From contig DASYKU010000016.1 in NCBI GenBank assembly GCA_035995165.1, forward strand, positions 1 through 37,288: a stretch of DNA of 37,288 nucleotides, in the 5' to 3' direction. Within the stretch, counting starts at the first letter, position 1, and every line of letters starts with the position of its first letter. Under the pieces are notes generated by a model. It ran no database searches. It saw only the letters and a list, made by a program, of their open reading frames with translations, and was not told the origin of the DNA. Source of the stretch: Mycobacteriales bacterium. GTDB taxonomy: Bacteria; Actinomycetota; Actinomycetes; Mycobacteriales; CADCTP01. The position numbers were made by a program, and so were the translations under genes. Shown piece after piece: positions 16,032 through 23,874 of this stretch.

Positions 16032-17008
16032 CGCGCCGCCTCCTGGGCCCGGAAGTTCCGTACCTGATAGACCATCAGCGGGATGATCGCGATCACGAGG
16101 ATCACCACGATGGTGGCCGCCCGGCCTTGGTTGCCGTTGGTGATGAGCTCGTTGATGAAGCGGACGGCGACCACGTTGGTGTTGAAGTTGCCGCCGGTCA
16201 TCACGTACACGATGTCGAAGATCTTCATCACGTTGATCAGCGTGGTCACGAAGACCGTGATCACCGTGCCCCAGATCTGCGGGACCACGATGCGGAAGAA
16301 GACCTGCCGCTCCTTGGCCCCGTCGATGCGCGCGGCTTCCAGCGTCTCGTCCGGGACGCCCTTGATGGCCGCGGACAGCAGCACCATCGAGAACCCGACC
16401 TGGCTCCAGATCAGCACGACCATGAGCAGGAACGTGTTCGTCTTGCCGGTGCTCAGCTGCAGCCAGGCCACCGGGTCGTGGCCGAGCTTGGTGACGACGG
16501 CGTTGAGCAGCCCGATCTGGGGCTCGCCGGCCGGGCGGACCTCGTAGATGAACCGCCAGATCGCGGCCAGGGCCACGCCGCTGACCGCCATCGGCAGGAA
16601 GATCAGCGTCTTCGCCGTCTGCTCGCCCCGCGGCGCCAGCCGGTCGGCCAGCGTCGCGACCGCGAGCCCGAGCGCGACCACGACCGCCGGGGCGATCAGG
16701 ATCCAGAGCAGCGTGTTGACCAGCGTGATCTGGAAGTCCCGCTGGGACAGGAGGTCCGTGTAGTTCTTGAAGCCGACCCAGGCGCTGCTGGTGTTGTTGG
16801 CGAAGCTGTAGATGATCGTCTGGATCAGCGGATACACGAGGTAGAGGCCGAGCGCGGCGACCGCGGGGAGGATGTAGAAGTACGGCTTGACCCGGTCCTC
16901 CCACCGCGCCGGCAGCCGTTCAGCGATGAAGTTGAGCAGCCAGTACAGCACCAGCGCGCCGCCCACACCGCCGACGATCGCCAGCAGCGTGTTGATCACT
17001 TTGACCAC
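16028..17008 (-). CDS. carbohydrate ABC transporter permease (AglF/MalF type)
   Basis: This 326-residue permease has an extra N-terminal membrane helix (~5-28) before the usual six, as in AglF-type alpha-glucoside permeases. Its EAA loop is LEAARIDGAKERQVFFRIVVP. GTG 17006-17008 has a strong GAAAGGAG about nine bases upstream. It lies between the binding protein gene and the second permease; a perfect hairpin sits between it and the binding protein gene. Confidence 0.93.
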   Translation of the reverse strand: MVKVINTLLAIVGGVGGALVLYWLLNFIAERLPARWEDRVKPYFYILPAVAALGLYLVYPLIQTIIYSFANNTSSAWVGFKNYTDLLSQRDFQITLVNTLLWILIAPAVVVALGLAVATLADRLAPRGEQTAKTLIFLPMAVSGVALAAIWRFIYEVRPAGEPQIGLLNAVVTKLGHDPVAWLQLSTGKTNTFLLMVVLIWSQVGFSMVLLSAAIKGVPDETLEAARIDGAKERQVFFRIVVPQIWGTVITVFVTTLINVMKIFDIVYVMTGGNFNTNVVAVRFINELITNGNQGRAATIVVILVIAIIPLMVYQVRNFRAQEAAR

Positions 17009-17040
17009 TGACCCGACTCCTTTCTTCAGGGGAAGCGAGA

Positions 17041-17070
17041 GGCCGGGGCGACCTCGCGGTCGCCCCGGCC
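17041..17070 (-). terminator. intercistronic hairpin between binding protein and permease genes
   Basis: GGCCGGGGCGACC (17041-17053) pairs perfectly with GGTCGCCCCGGCC (17058-17070) around a TCGC tetraloop. It lies 15 bases after the binding-protein stop and about 30 bases before the permease start. In malE-malF-like operons such stems act as partial terminators or 3' stabilisers, giving excess binding protein. That role is inferred. Confidence 0.75.
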
Positions 17071-17084
17071 CCGGCCTCAGTGGG

Positions 17085-18401
17085 TCAGCTCGGCCAGCTC
17101 TGCTGGATGCTGGTCAAGGCCTGGTCCAGCGTCTGCTGCCCGCTGATCCAGGCGGTCATGCCCTTCCAGAACGAACCGGAGCCGACGGCGCCGGGCATCT
17201 GGTCGGACCCGTCGAAGCGGAACACCGTGGCCTTGTTGCCGATGTCGGCCATCTGCCGGGTCAGGTTCGACGTGTACTTGCTGACGTCGTAGTCCTTGCG
17301 CGGCGACAGGAAGCCGTCGGAGTCCTTCCAGCCCGGGAAGTCCGGACCGGTCATGAACGCCATGACCTTCTTGGTGTCGTCGTCCTTGCCGTTGAACACC
17401 GCGGCCAGGTCACCGCCGCCGAGCACCGGCTTGGTGTTCGCGTCCTCGCCCGGGAAGTAGAAGACGCCGACCTGGTTGTCGATGTCGGCGACGATGTTCT
17501 TCGGGAAGAACCCGGACTGGGTGATGAAGTTGCCCTGCTTGAGCATCATGCAGCCCGGCTTCGCGTTGAACATCGGGTTCCCCGCGGTCGCGAAGTTCGT
17601 GCTCACGGCGCCCTTGGTGCCACCGAGGACGTTGCCGTTGGCCAGCACGAGGTTCTGGAAATTCGTCGCGGCCGTCTTCACCGACGGGTCGTTGAACGGG
17701 ATCGCGTGCGAGACCCACTTGTCGTAGGTCTCCGGGCCGGCGCTCCGGAGCATCTCGTCCTCGACCCAGTCGGTGGCCGGCCAGCCGGTCGCCGAGCCCG
17801 ACTCGATGCCGAGGCACCACGGGGTGGTGCCGGCGGCCTTGATCTGGTTGGTCAGCGTGGTCAGCTCGGCCTGCGTGGTCGGGACCTTGTAGCCCGCCGC
17901 GTCCCAGGCCTTCTTCGGGTAGAAGACCAGGCTCTTGACGTTGTACGAGATCGGCACGCCGTAGAACTTGTCGCCGACCTTGCCCGCGTCGAGCACGCCC
18001 GAGATGAGCTGCGACTGGAGCTGGTTCACGTCCAGCTGCGTCGACAGGTCCGTCATCTTGTTCTGGGCGACGAAGTCCTTGAGGATGCCGGGCTGCGGGA
18101 ACAGCGCGATGTCCGGCACGTTGTTCGCCTGCACCCGGGTCCGGATCAGAGTGTCGAAGGACTGCGACGCCTCCGTGAACTTGACCTTGATCCCGGAGGT
18201 CTTCTCCCACTCCGTGAACGCCGCCTGAAAGCCCTTGGACTGCGCGCCACCGAAGCCGAAGATGATCTCGACGTTGCCGTCGCCGGCCTTCGTGCCGCTG
18301 CTCCCGCCGCTGCTGCTTCCGCTACTGCTCAGACACGCCGACGCCGCCAGGGCAACCGCCGCCGCCAGAGCCACCTGCTGGATGGCCTTCCGCCTGCCCA
18401 T
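17085..18401 (-). CDS. alpha-glucoside-type ABC transporter substrate-binding lipoprotein (AglE-like)
   Basis: This 438-residue extracytoplasmic solute-binding protein has a lipoprotein signal peptide: MGRRK, a hydrophobic stretch, and lipobox ASAC with the lipidated cysteine at C23, followed by a Ser/Gly linker. The fold part includes VEIIFGFGGAQSKGFQAAFT and the ETYDKWVSHAIPF region typical of AglE-like proteins. ATG 18399-18401 has AGGAG five bases upstream. It is the first gene of the importer operon. The divergent LacI regulator and amylosucrase point to sucrose or a related alpha-glucoside as ligand (inference). Confidence 0.92.
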   Translation of the reverse strand: MGRRKAIQQVALAAAVALAASACLSSSGSSSGGSSGTKAGDGNVEIIFGFGGAQSKGFQAAFTEWEKTSGIKVKFTEASQSFDTLIRTRVQANNVPDIALFPQPGILKDFVAQNKMTDLSTQLDVNQLQSQLISGVLDAGKVGDKFYGVPISYNVKSLVFYPKKAWDAAGYKVPTTQAELTTLTNQIKAAGTTPWCLGIESGSATGWPATDWVEDEMLRSAGPETYDKWVSHAIPFNDPSVKTAATNFQNLVLANGNVLGGTKGAVSTNFATAGNPMFNAKPGCMMLKQGNFITQSGFFPKNIVADIDNQVGVFYFPGEDANTKPVLGGGDLAAVFNGKDDDTKKVMAFMTGPDFPGWKDSDGFLSPRKDYDVSKYTSNLTRQMADIGNKATVFRFDGSDQMPGAVGSGSFWKGMTAWISGQQTLDQALTSIQQSWPS

Positions 18402-18515
18402 ACCTGCTCCTGTCTCGATCGTTCCCTGCGTACGAACGTCCGCGGGCCACCTCTCGCGAGGGAGACCCCGGGCGCGGTGACCGCGTTCTTACCGGATTCG
18501 TCCGGGGAGGAAACA

Positions 18516-18534
18516 CCAGGGAAACGTCCCCTGG
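18516..18534. promoter_or_regulatory. candidate operator palindrome, importer side
   Basis: CCAGGGAAACGTCCCCTGG is a 19-bp near-palindrome with perfect six-base arms and one more internal match. It is 115-133 bases upstream of the binding-protein start and on the importer side of the divergent region. A LacI-type protein is the obvious candidate ligand because its gene is next door, but the sequence does not prove it. Confidence 0.4.
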
Positions 18535-18794
18535 GTACCTCTTGGCCCCGGCATAGTGGCGTGCTCGCCCCGTCGACCGGATGCGGCGCGCGGGCGGCAG
18601 GATGTTCCGGTGCACCATTGCGCCGTCACGTCACGCCCTGGCTCGTGGCCGGGCGTCGACGGCTGGTGGCCGGCATCATGCCTCCTGCTGGACACATCCG
18701 GTCTCGTGGCGACATGCTCGCGTCACGAGCGTGCGGCCCGACCTTTGCACACTGGTGTGATCCAGGCCACTCTTTGGCGTGACATCGTTTTCAT

Positions 18795-18810
18795 GGTGTG
18801 ACCTGACACC
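18795..18810. promoter_or_regulatory. candidate operator palindrome, lacI side
   Basis: GGTGTGACCTGACACC has perfect five-base arms (GGTGT/ACACC) and lies 50-65 bases before the LacI-family start codon. It shares the GGTGTGA half with the palindrome at 18748-18759. Autoregulation of the LacI gene through this site is an inference. Confidence 0.4.
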
Positions 18811-18859
18811 TGCGGCTCGCGTGCCGTGCACGCTCCGCGTGTGACGACGAGGAGGTCGA

Positions 18860-19921
18860 ATGGGCGCACCACCGTCCGTCAACGGGCAGGCCGGCATCCT
18901 CGACGTGGCGCGCCGGGCGGGCGTGTCCGCCTCGACCGTGTCCCGGTCGCTACGCGGCTCGGCCAAGGTGTCGGAACCGACCCGGGAGCGGGTGCTGCGC
19001 GCTGCCGCCGAGCTGGAGTACGTGCCCTCGCCGGCCGCGTCCCGGCTCGCCTCCGGCCGGACGCACGCGATCGGGGTCATCGTCCCGTTCGCCACCCGGT
19101 GGTTCTTCTCCGAGGTCCTCACGGGCGTGGAGGGCCCGCTGCGGGAGGCCGGCTACGACCTGCTGCTCTACAACGTCGGCGACCCCGAGGGCCGCAACCG
19201 CTTCTTCGGCACGATGCCGCTGCGCCGGCGGGTGGACGCGGTGCTCGCGGTGGCCTCGTCGCTGGACCCGGCCGAGCAGACCGCGCTGCAGGCGCTGGGC
19301 GTGCCGCTGGCCGTGATCGGCGGTCCCGTCGACGGTTTCGCCCGGGTCGGCGTGGACGACCGGGCCGGCGCGGTGATGGCCGTACGGCACCTGGTCCTGC
19401 TCGGGCACCGCGACATCGTCATGATCAGCGGCGAGCCCTCGGACCCGGTCGGGCGGTCCACCACCGCGGCCCGGCGGGAGGGCTTCGAGGCCGCGCTGGG
19501 GGAGGCCGGTATCCCGGTCGGGCCGGACCGGGTGGTACCCGAGCCCTGGGGCGTCACCGGCGGGATGCGGGCGGCCGAGCAGCTGCTGGCCGGGCGCCGG
19601 CTGCCGACCGCGATCTTCGCCGAGTCCGACGAGATGGCGCTGGGCGCGCTGCAGGTGCTGCGCCGGGCCGGGCTGGCGGTGCCCGGGCGGGTGTCGCTGA
19701 TCGGGTTCGACGACCACGAGATGGCCCCGGCCGGCGAGCTGACCACGATCGCGCAGCCGGTCCGCCGGCAGGGCGAGCTGGCCGCCCGCCGGCTGCTGGC
19801 CGTGCTGGCCGGGGACGGGGACGGCATCGCCATGGACCTGGTGCTGCCGACCCGGCTGGTGGTGCGCGGCACGACCGGTCCGCCCCCACCGGACACCGGC
19901 GGCGGCAGCGCTTTCGCATAA
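18860..19921 (+). CDS. LacI-family transcriptional regulator
   Basis: This 353-residue regulator has an N-terminal LacI HTH (AGILDVARRAGVSASTVSRS, residues ~11-31), a hinge helix (SPAASRLASGRTHAIGVIVP) and a periplasmic-binding-like sugar domain to ~335. GAGGAGG lies six bases before ATG 18860. It is divergent from the importer operon and nine bases upstream of the amylosucrase gene. It probably represses both in the absence of an alpha-glucoside (inference from context). Its exact sugar is unknown. Confidence 0.93.
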   Translation: MGAPPSVNGQAGILDVARRAGVSASTVSRSLRGSAKVSEPTRERVLRAAAELEYVPSPAASRLASGRTHAIGVIVPFATRWFFSEVLTGVEGPLREAGYDLLLYNVGDPEGRNRFFGTMPLRRRVDAVLAVASSLDPAEQTALQALGVPLAVIGGPVDGFARVGVDDRAGAVMAVRHLVLLGHRDIVMISGEPSDPVGRSTTAARREGFEAALGEAGIPVGPDRVVPEPWGVTGGMRAAEQLLAGRRLPTAIFAESDEMALGALQVLRRAGLAVPGRVSLIGFDDHEMAPAGELTTIAQPVRRQGELAARRLLAVLAGDGDGIAMDLVLPTRLVVRGTTGPPPPDTGGGSAFA

Positions 19922-19930
19922 GGTCCGGAC

Positions 19931-21880
19931 ATGGTCGACATCCGGTCGCCCTCCGGGCAGTCCGCCGCCGAGCTGCTGGACGAGCTCGTCACGGCGATCG
20001 GCCCGCCGGCCCGGGGACGGCTCGGCGCGCTCGAGGGCGAGGCCTTCACCGCCCGGCTCGAGCAGGTCCACCCGGACATCGTCGAGCCGCTGACCGTGCT
20101 CTACGGCGACCGCACGGACGTGCCCGAGCTGGTCCGCCGGCTGGTCGGCCAGGCCCTGGACGCGGCCGCCGCCCGGCCCTGGCCGCTGCGGGTGCTGGAC
20201 CGCCGCCGCGAGGTCGACCCGGGCTGGTTCCAGCGCTCGCGCACGATCGGGTACGCCTGCTACACCGACCGGTTCGCCGGCACCCTGGCCGGTGTCCGCG
20301 ACAAGCTGGACTACCTGGCCGAGCTGGGCGTGACGTACCTGCACCTGATGCCGCTGCTCAGGCCGCGCGAGGGCGCCAACGACGGCGGCTACGCGGTGGC
20401 CGACTACACCGCGGTCGACCCGCGGCTGGGCAGCATGGCCGACCTGGAGGACCTCGCCGCCGACCTGCGCTCGCGCGGCATCGCGCTTTGCGTGGACCTG
20501 GTCCTCAACCACACCGCGCGGGAGCACGCCTGGGCCCGCCGGGCCGCCGCCGGCGATCCCGCGTACCAGGACTTCTACCTGGTCTTCCCGGACCGGACGC
20601 AACCCGACGCGTACGAGCGGACGCTGCCGGAGGTCTTCCCGGACACCGCGCCCGGCAGCTTTACCCACGTGGCGGAGATGGGCGGCTGGGTCTGGACGAC
20701 GTTCAACGACTACCAGTGGGACCTGGACCACACCAACCCCGAGGTCTTCGCGGCGATGCTCGGCACGATGCTGGAGCTGGCCAACCACGGGGTGGACGTG
20801 CTGCGGCTGGACGCGGTGCCGTTCCTCTGGAAGCGGCTGGGGACCGACTGCCAGAACCAGCCCGAGGCGCACCTGCTGGTGCAGGCGTACCGGGCGCTGA
20901 CCCGGCTGGCCGCCCCCGGGGTGCTGTTCAAGGCCGAGGCGATCGTCGCGCCGGAGATGCTCGTGCAATACCTGGGTGCGCACGACCGCTACCGGCCCGA
21001 GTGCGACCTCGCCTACCACAACCAGCTCATGGTGCTGCTCTGGTCGTCGCTGGCGACCCGGGACGCGCGGCTGGCGGCCCGGGCGCTGGCCCGGCTGCGG
21101 GCCGCGCCGGCGCCGACCGGCTGGGTCACCTACCTGCGCTGCCACGACGACATCGGCTGGGCCGTCTCGGACACCGACGCCGCCGCGGTGGGCTGGAACG
21201 GGTTCGACCACCGCCGGTTCCTGGCCCGGTTCTACGCCGGGCGGCACGCGGGGTCGTTCGCCCGCGGCGCGCTGTTCCAGGAGAACGAGGCCACCGGCGA
21301 CGCCCGTACGTCCGGGATGGCGGCGGCGCTGTGCGGGATCTCGGCCGGCGACCCGACCGGGGTGGACCGGCTGGAGACGCTCTACTCGGTGGTGTTCTCC
21401 TTCGGCGGGATCCCGCTGATCTGGATGGGCGACGAGCTCGGGCTCGGCAACGACGAGCAGTGGGCGGCCGACCCCGCGCACGCGGCCGACAACCGCTGGC
21501 TGCACCGGCCGCCGATGGACTGGGCCGCGGCCGCCCGGCGGGCCGACCCGTCGACCGTGGCGGGCCAGGTCTTCGGCCGGCTGCGGGCGCTGGCGGCGGC
21601 GCGGCGCGGCCAGCTGGCGCTGCGGTCCGGGGGCGAGACCACGGTGCTGGAGCCGGACGACCCGCACGTGCTGGCGTACCGGCGGCGGCATCAGCGCAGC
21701 GCCCCGCTGCTGGCGCTGGCGAACTTCTCCGACGGCTGGCAGTCCGCCGGCCTCGGCCTGGCCACGGCGGCGGGCCTCGCCGACCCGGTGCACGTGCATT
21801 CCACCCGCGGCCGCCTCGACCTGGGCGAGGGCCGCATCCACCTGCCACCCTGGGGCTTCGCCTGGCTCACCACCCGCTAG
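19931..21880 (+). CDS. amylosucrase (GH13_4)
   Basis: Amylosucrase transfers glucose from sucrose to alpha-1,4-glucan and releases fructose. The 649-residue product matches the family across its length: YLHLMPLLRPREGANDGGYA, VFPDRTQPDAYERTLPEVFP and WVWTTFNDYQWDLDHTNP. The nucleophile is D294 (LRLDAVPF), the acid/base E336 (FKAEAIVAP) and the third carboxylate D406 (RCHDDIGW). There is no signal peptide, so it acts in the cytoplasm on imported or made sucrose. ATG 19931 follows the LacI gene by nine bases and probably shares its transcript. A sucrose hydrolase of the same subfamily is the main alternative; sequence alone does not separate the two. Confidence 0.9.
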   Translation: MVDIRSPSGQSAAELLDELVTAIGPPARGRLGALEGEAFTARLEQVHPDIVEPLTVLYGDRTDVPELVRRLVGQALDAAAARPWPLRVLDRRREVDPGWFQRSRTIGYACYTDRFAGTLAGVRDKLDYLAELGVTYLHLMPLLRPREGANDGGYAVADYTAVDPRLGSMADLEDLAADLRSRGIALCVDLVLNHTAREHAWARRAAAGDPAYQDFYLVFPDRTQPDAYERTLPEVFPDTAPGSFTHVAEMGGWVWTTFNDYQWDLDHTNPEVFAAMLGTMLELANHGVDVLRLDAVPFLWKRLGTDCQNQPEAHLLVQAYRALTRLAAPGVLFKAEAIVAPEMLVQYLGAHDRYRPECDLAYHNQLMVLLWSSLATRDARLAARALARLRAAPAPTGWVTYLRCHDDIGWAVSDTDAAAVGWNGFDHRRFLARFYAGRHAGSFARGALFQENEATGDARTSGMAAALCGISAGDPTGVDRLETLYSVVFSFGGIPLIWMGDELGLGNDEQWAADPAHAADNRWLHRPPMDWAAAARRADPSTVAGQVFGRLRALAAARRGQLALRSGGETTVLEPDDPHVLAYRRRHQRSAPLLALANFSDGWQSAGLGLATAAGLADPVHVHSTRGRLDLGEGRIHLPPWGFAWLTTR

Positions 21881-22040
21881 CCACCTCAGCCGCCGGCCGA
21901 CCACGCGCTGGCTGCCGCGGCTGCCGCGGCGACCATGGGTCAGCCGCTGCGGCCGCCCACGCGGTGGCCGCCGTGGCCGCGGGCCGAACCCCGGTAGCCG
22001 TCGTGGCCGCCGGAAAGACCTGATGGGTGGCGGTTGTGGC

Positions 22041-22142
22041 GTCAGGGTGGCGGCATGTGGTGTCACTCTGACGAACTTTCTGACGTCAGCGCTTGACTTG
22101 GTGACGCCGGTGACGCCATAGTGACGTCATGGACCTGACGCC
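22041..22142 (+). promoter_or_regulatory. iterated TGACG operator/promoter region of the RHH gene
   Basis: TGACG-type words begin at 22069, 22081, 22102, 22111, 22122 and 22136. Two are full TGACGTCA palindromes (22081-22088 and 22122-22129) and three are TGACGCC. A reversed copy (GCGTCA) lies at 22039-22044. The spacings (12, 21, 9, 11 and 14) are close to one or two helical turns. They cover the candidate promoter and the start codon, as expected for cooperative binding of a small dimeric regulator, plausibly the RHH protein encoded here. Confidence 0.6.
22093..22122 (+). promoter_or_regulatory. candidate leaderless promoter
   Basis: TTGACT (22093-22098) and CATAGT (22117-22122) are separated by 18 bases. 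Six bases then lead to the ATG at 22129, so transcription would start at or next to the initiation codon. No ribosome binding site precedes the ATG, which agrees with a leaderless message. Confidence 0.55.
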
Positions 22143-22614
22143 CTACGTCGAAAGCCTCCGCCGCGATCTGATGGCCGCGGCCGCCGCCGGCACCGAGGAG
22201 ACCCGCCGGACGGCGGAGATCCTGGCCGCGGCGATGGAGCCGGCGGCCCGGCTGGCGATCCTGGACGCGTTGAGCACTGCCACCGCTGACGTCACCGCGG
22301 CGCTGACCGGCGTCACGGTCGAGGTCCGGCTGCACGGCCGGGAGCCGCGCATCTCCGTCGACACGATGGAGGCCGAGCCGGACGACGTCCCGGCGGATCC
22401 GGCCGCACCCACGGCCGACGAGTCCGACGGCACCGCGCGGGTGACCCTGCGGCTGCCGGAGTCGATCAAGGCCAGGACCGAGGAGGCGGCCAACCGGGCC
22501 GGCATCTCGGTGAACTCGTGGCTCGTCCGCGCGGTGACCCGCGCGCTGGACGGCGCCGCTCAGCAGGACCAGGGCCGGCCCGGCCGGCGCCTGGTCGGGT
22601 ACGCCCGAGGCTGA
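22129..22614 (+). CDS. ribbon-helix-helix (CopG/HicB-like) regulator with N-terminal helical domain
   Basis: The 161-residue protein ends in a ribbon-helix-helix domain (about 103-141: RVTLRLPESIKARTEEAANR then GISVNSWLVRAVTRAL), as in HicB/CopG-type repressors. The first ~75 residues are helical, then a beta stretch (GVTVEVRLHG) and an acidic Asp/Pro linker. No HicA-type toxin is adjacent, so a toxin-antitoxin label would be unsafe. It starts at an apparently leaderless ATG among TGACG repeats, suggesting autoregulation. A 52-residue gene and a DUF4097 gene follow on the same strand. Confidence 0.8.
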   Translation: MDLTPYVESLRRDLMAAAAAGTEETRRTAEILAAAMEPAARLAILDALSTATADVTAALTGVTVEVRLHGREPRISVDTMEAEPDDVPADPAAPTADESDGTARVTLRLPESIKARTEEAANRAGISVNSWLVRAVTRALDGAAQQDQGRPGRRLVGYARG

Positions 22615-22695
22615 GCTCTCCCTCCCCCGCACCGCTCGCGACTTCCCTACCGCCGCGCGGCCTGTTCGGCGCGCCCAGATCCGAGGAGAACCCCG

Positions 22696-22854
22696 ATGTC
22701 GAACTACTTCTACGGCTCCGCGCTCGACACCGAGCTGGACTACCGCCGCTCCACCCTGCGCCAGCAGGCCGCCGACCACCGGCTGGCCCGGACCGCCCGC
22801 CGCGCCGCCCGGACGGGCCGCCGGCGCGGCAACACCGACGGCCGCCGCCACTAG
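22696..22854 (+). CDS. 52-residue basic protein of unknown function
   Basis: ATG 22696 is preceded by GAGGAGA at seven to ten bases. The frame has strong third-position G/C bias and ends at TAG 22852-22854. The product starts with an aromatic segment (MSNYFYGSALDTELDYRR) and becomes very Arg-rich (ARTARRAARTGRRRG). There is no membrane helix and no cysteine. It lies 81 bases after the RHH gene and 87 before the DUF4097 gene. The basic tail could bind nucleic acid or a partner; this is a guess. Confidence 0.7.
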   Translation: MSNYFYGSALDTELDYRRSTLRQQAADHRLARTARRAARTGRRRGNTDGRRH

Positions 22855-22861
22855 ACCCGGT

Positions 22862-22892
22862 GGGCCGGCCCCGGCGCGACCGGGGCCGGCCC
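22862..22892 (+). terminator. perfect hairpin between the 52-residue gene and DUF4097 gene
   Basis: GGGCCGGCCCCGG (22862-22874) and CCGGGGCCGGCCC (22880-22892) form a 13-bp perfect stem with a five-base loop, beginning eight bases after the stop codon of the small gene. There is no T-tract. It may end or dampen transcription before the DUF4097 gene, which has its own strong ribosome binding site. Confidence 0.7.
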
Positions 22893-22941
22893 GCGATGGA
22901 CACCCCCGCACCAGCCGTTCCACCCTCGATGAGGAGATGTC

Positions 22942-23739
22942 GTGCCCGACTACACGTTCGAGACGCCCGAGCCCGTCGACCTGCGGATCCGCGCCGCGAC
23001 CGGCGTGATCACGGTCACCGCGGCCGACACCACGACCAGCACCGTCGAGGTGACCGCCATCGACGACGACGCCCGCGAGCTCGCCGAGGAGACGACCGTC
23101 CAGCTCGACGGCCGGCAGCTGCGGATCGAGCAGCCCGAGCGCCGGCACTTCCTCGGCATCAAGCGGCGCCGCGTGTCGATCACGGTCACCGTGCCGAGCG
23201 GGTCGTCGCTGACGACGAAGTCGGCCTCGGCCCGCATCACCGCCTCCGGCCGGTACTCCACGGTCGACGCCAGCACCGCCTCCGGGACCGTCACGGTGGA
23301 TCAGGTCGACGGCGACGTCGACGCCACCTGCGCCAGCGGTGACGTCACGATCGGCTCCGGCCGGGCGATCCGGGCCCACTCCGCGTCCGGCCGGATCGAC
23401 ATCGGCCACGCCACCGGCGACGTCGACGTGAAGTGCGCGTCCGCGCAGATCCGGATCGGGGTCGCCGAGGGCTCGGTGCGGGCCAAGGCCGCCTCCGGCG
23501 ACATCAGCATCGACGAGGCCCGGGCCGGGACGATCTCGCTCAGCGTCGCCTCCGGCAACCTGAAGATCGGCGTCCGCTCCGGCGTCTCCGCGCACCTGGA
23601 CCTGCGCTCGACCAGCGGCCGGATCCGCTCCGAGCTCCCGGTCGAGGACGACGCCCCCGACGACGGCGCGCCGCTGGAGATCCAGGCCCGCACCACCAGC
23701 GGCAACGTCCTGGTCGTCCCGGCGGCGGTTCGCGCCTGA
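22942..23739 (+). CDS. DUF4097 beta-strand-repeat protein
   Basis: This 265-residue protein is made of repeated short strands with the recurrent pattern ASGD(V/I)xI, e.g. CASGDVTIGSG, SASGRIDIGHA, AASGDISIDEA and VASGNLKIGV. This gives the right-handed beta-helix-like fold of DUF4097, labelled putative adhesin in databases. There is no signal peptide or membrane helix, so it looks cytoplasmic. GTG 22942 has GAGGAG five bases upstream. It follows the RHH and 52-residue genes. Function unknown; multimerisation through the stacked strands is plausible. Confidence 0.87.
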   Translation: MPDYTFETPEPVDLRIRAATGVITVTAADTTTSTVEVTAIDDDARELAEETTVQLDGRQLRIEQPERRHFLGIKRRRVSITVTVPSGSSLTTKSASARITASGRYSTVDASTASGTVTVDQVDGDVDATCASGDVTIGSGRAIRAHSASGRIDIGHATGDVDVKCASAQIRIGVAEGSVRAKAASGDISIDEARAGTISLSVASGNLKIGVRSGVSAHLDLRSTSGRIRSELPVEDDAPDDGAPLEIQARTTSGNVLVVPAAVRA

Positions 23740-23753
23740 CCGCAGCACGCCGT

Positions 23754-23791
23754 ACGCCTCGCCGGCACCCCCGTGTGTGCCGGCGAGGCGT
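23754..23791 (+). terminator. strong hairpin after the DUF4097 gene
   Basis: ACGCCTCGCCGGCAC (23754-23768) pairs perfectly with GTGCCGGCGAGGCGT (23777-23791) around an eight-base loop. It begins 14 bases after the stop codon. It separates the plus-strand module from the convergent minus-strand glycosylase gene and has no long T-tract. Confidence 0.8.
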
Positions 23792-23874
23792 CGTCACCCG
23801 CGGCGACCCGACGCGTCCCCTACGTATTCAGATTCGCTCCGGCCGGCCGTACCGGATGGTTCGGCGGCGGAAGA

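Larger units (their letters stand above)
18402..18859. promoter_or_regulatory. 458-bp divergent control region of the alpha-glucoside genes
   Basis: There is no convincing gene inside; frames here lack the strong third-position bias. It contains several palindromes suited to a dimeric repressor: 18516-18534 (CCAGGG/CCCTGG arms), 18672-18682 (GGCAT-C-ATGCC), 18748-18759 (CACAC-TG-GTGTG) and 18795-18810 (GGTGT/ACACC arms). The word TGGTGTGA recurs at 18753 and 18794, 41 bases apart. No clear -35/-10 pair could be fixed for either direction. Confidence 0.6.

Noticed and set aside
18950-22066. A 1038-codon open frame on the minus strand opposite lacI and amylosucrase
   Set aside because: It is antisense to two well-recognised genes, its translation is low-complexity Arg/Gly/Val/Pro, and it arises from GC-rich codon bias.
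22081-22088. TGACGTCA considered as a eukaryotic-type CRE site
   Set aside because: The context is bacterial; the motif is meaningful only as part of the local TGACG array.
22129-22854. Toxin-antitoxin (HicAB-like) reading of the RHH gene and the 52-residue protein
   Set aside because: The small protein has no HicA, RelE or other toxin pattern and follows, rather than precedes, the RHH gene; the label would be unsupported.
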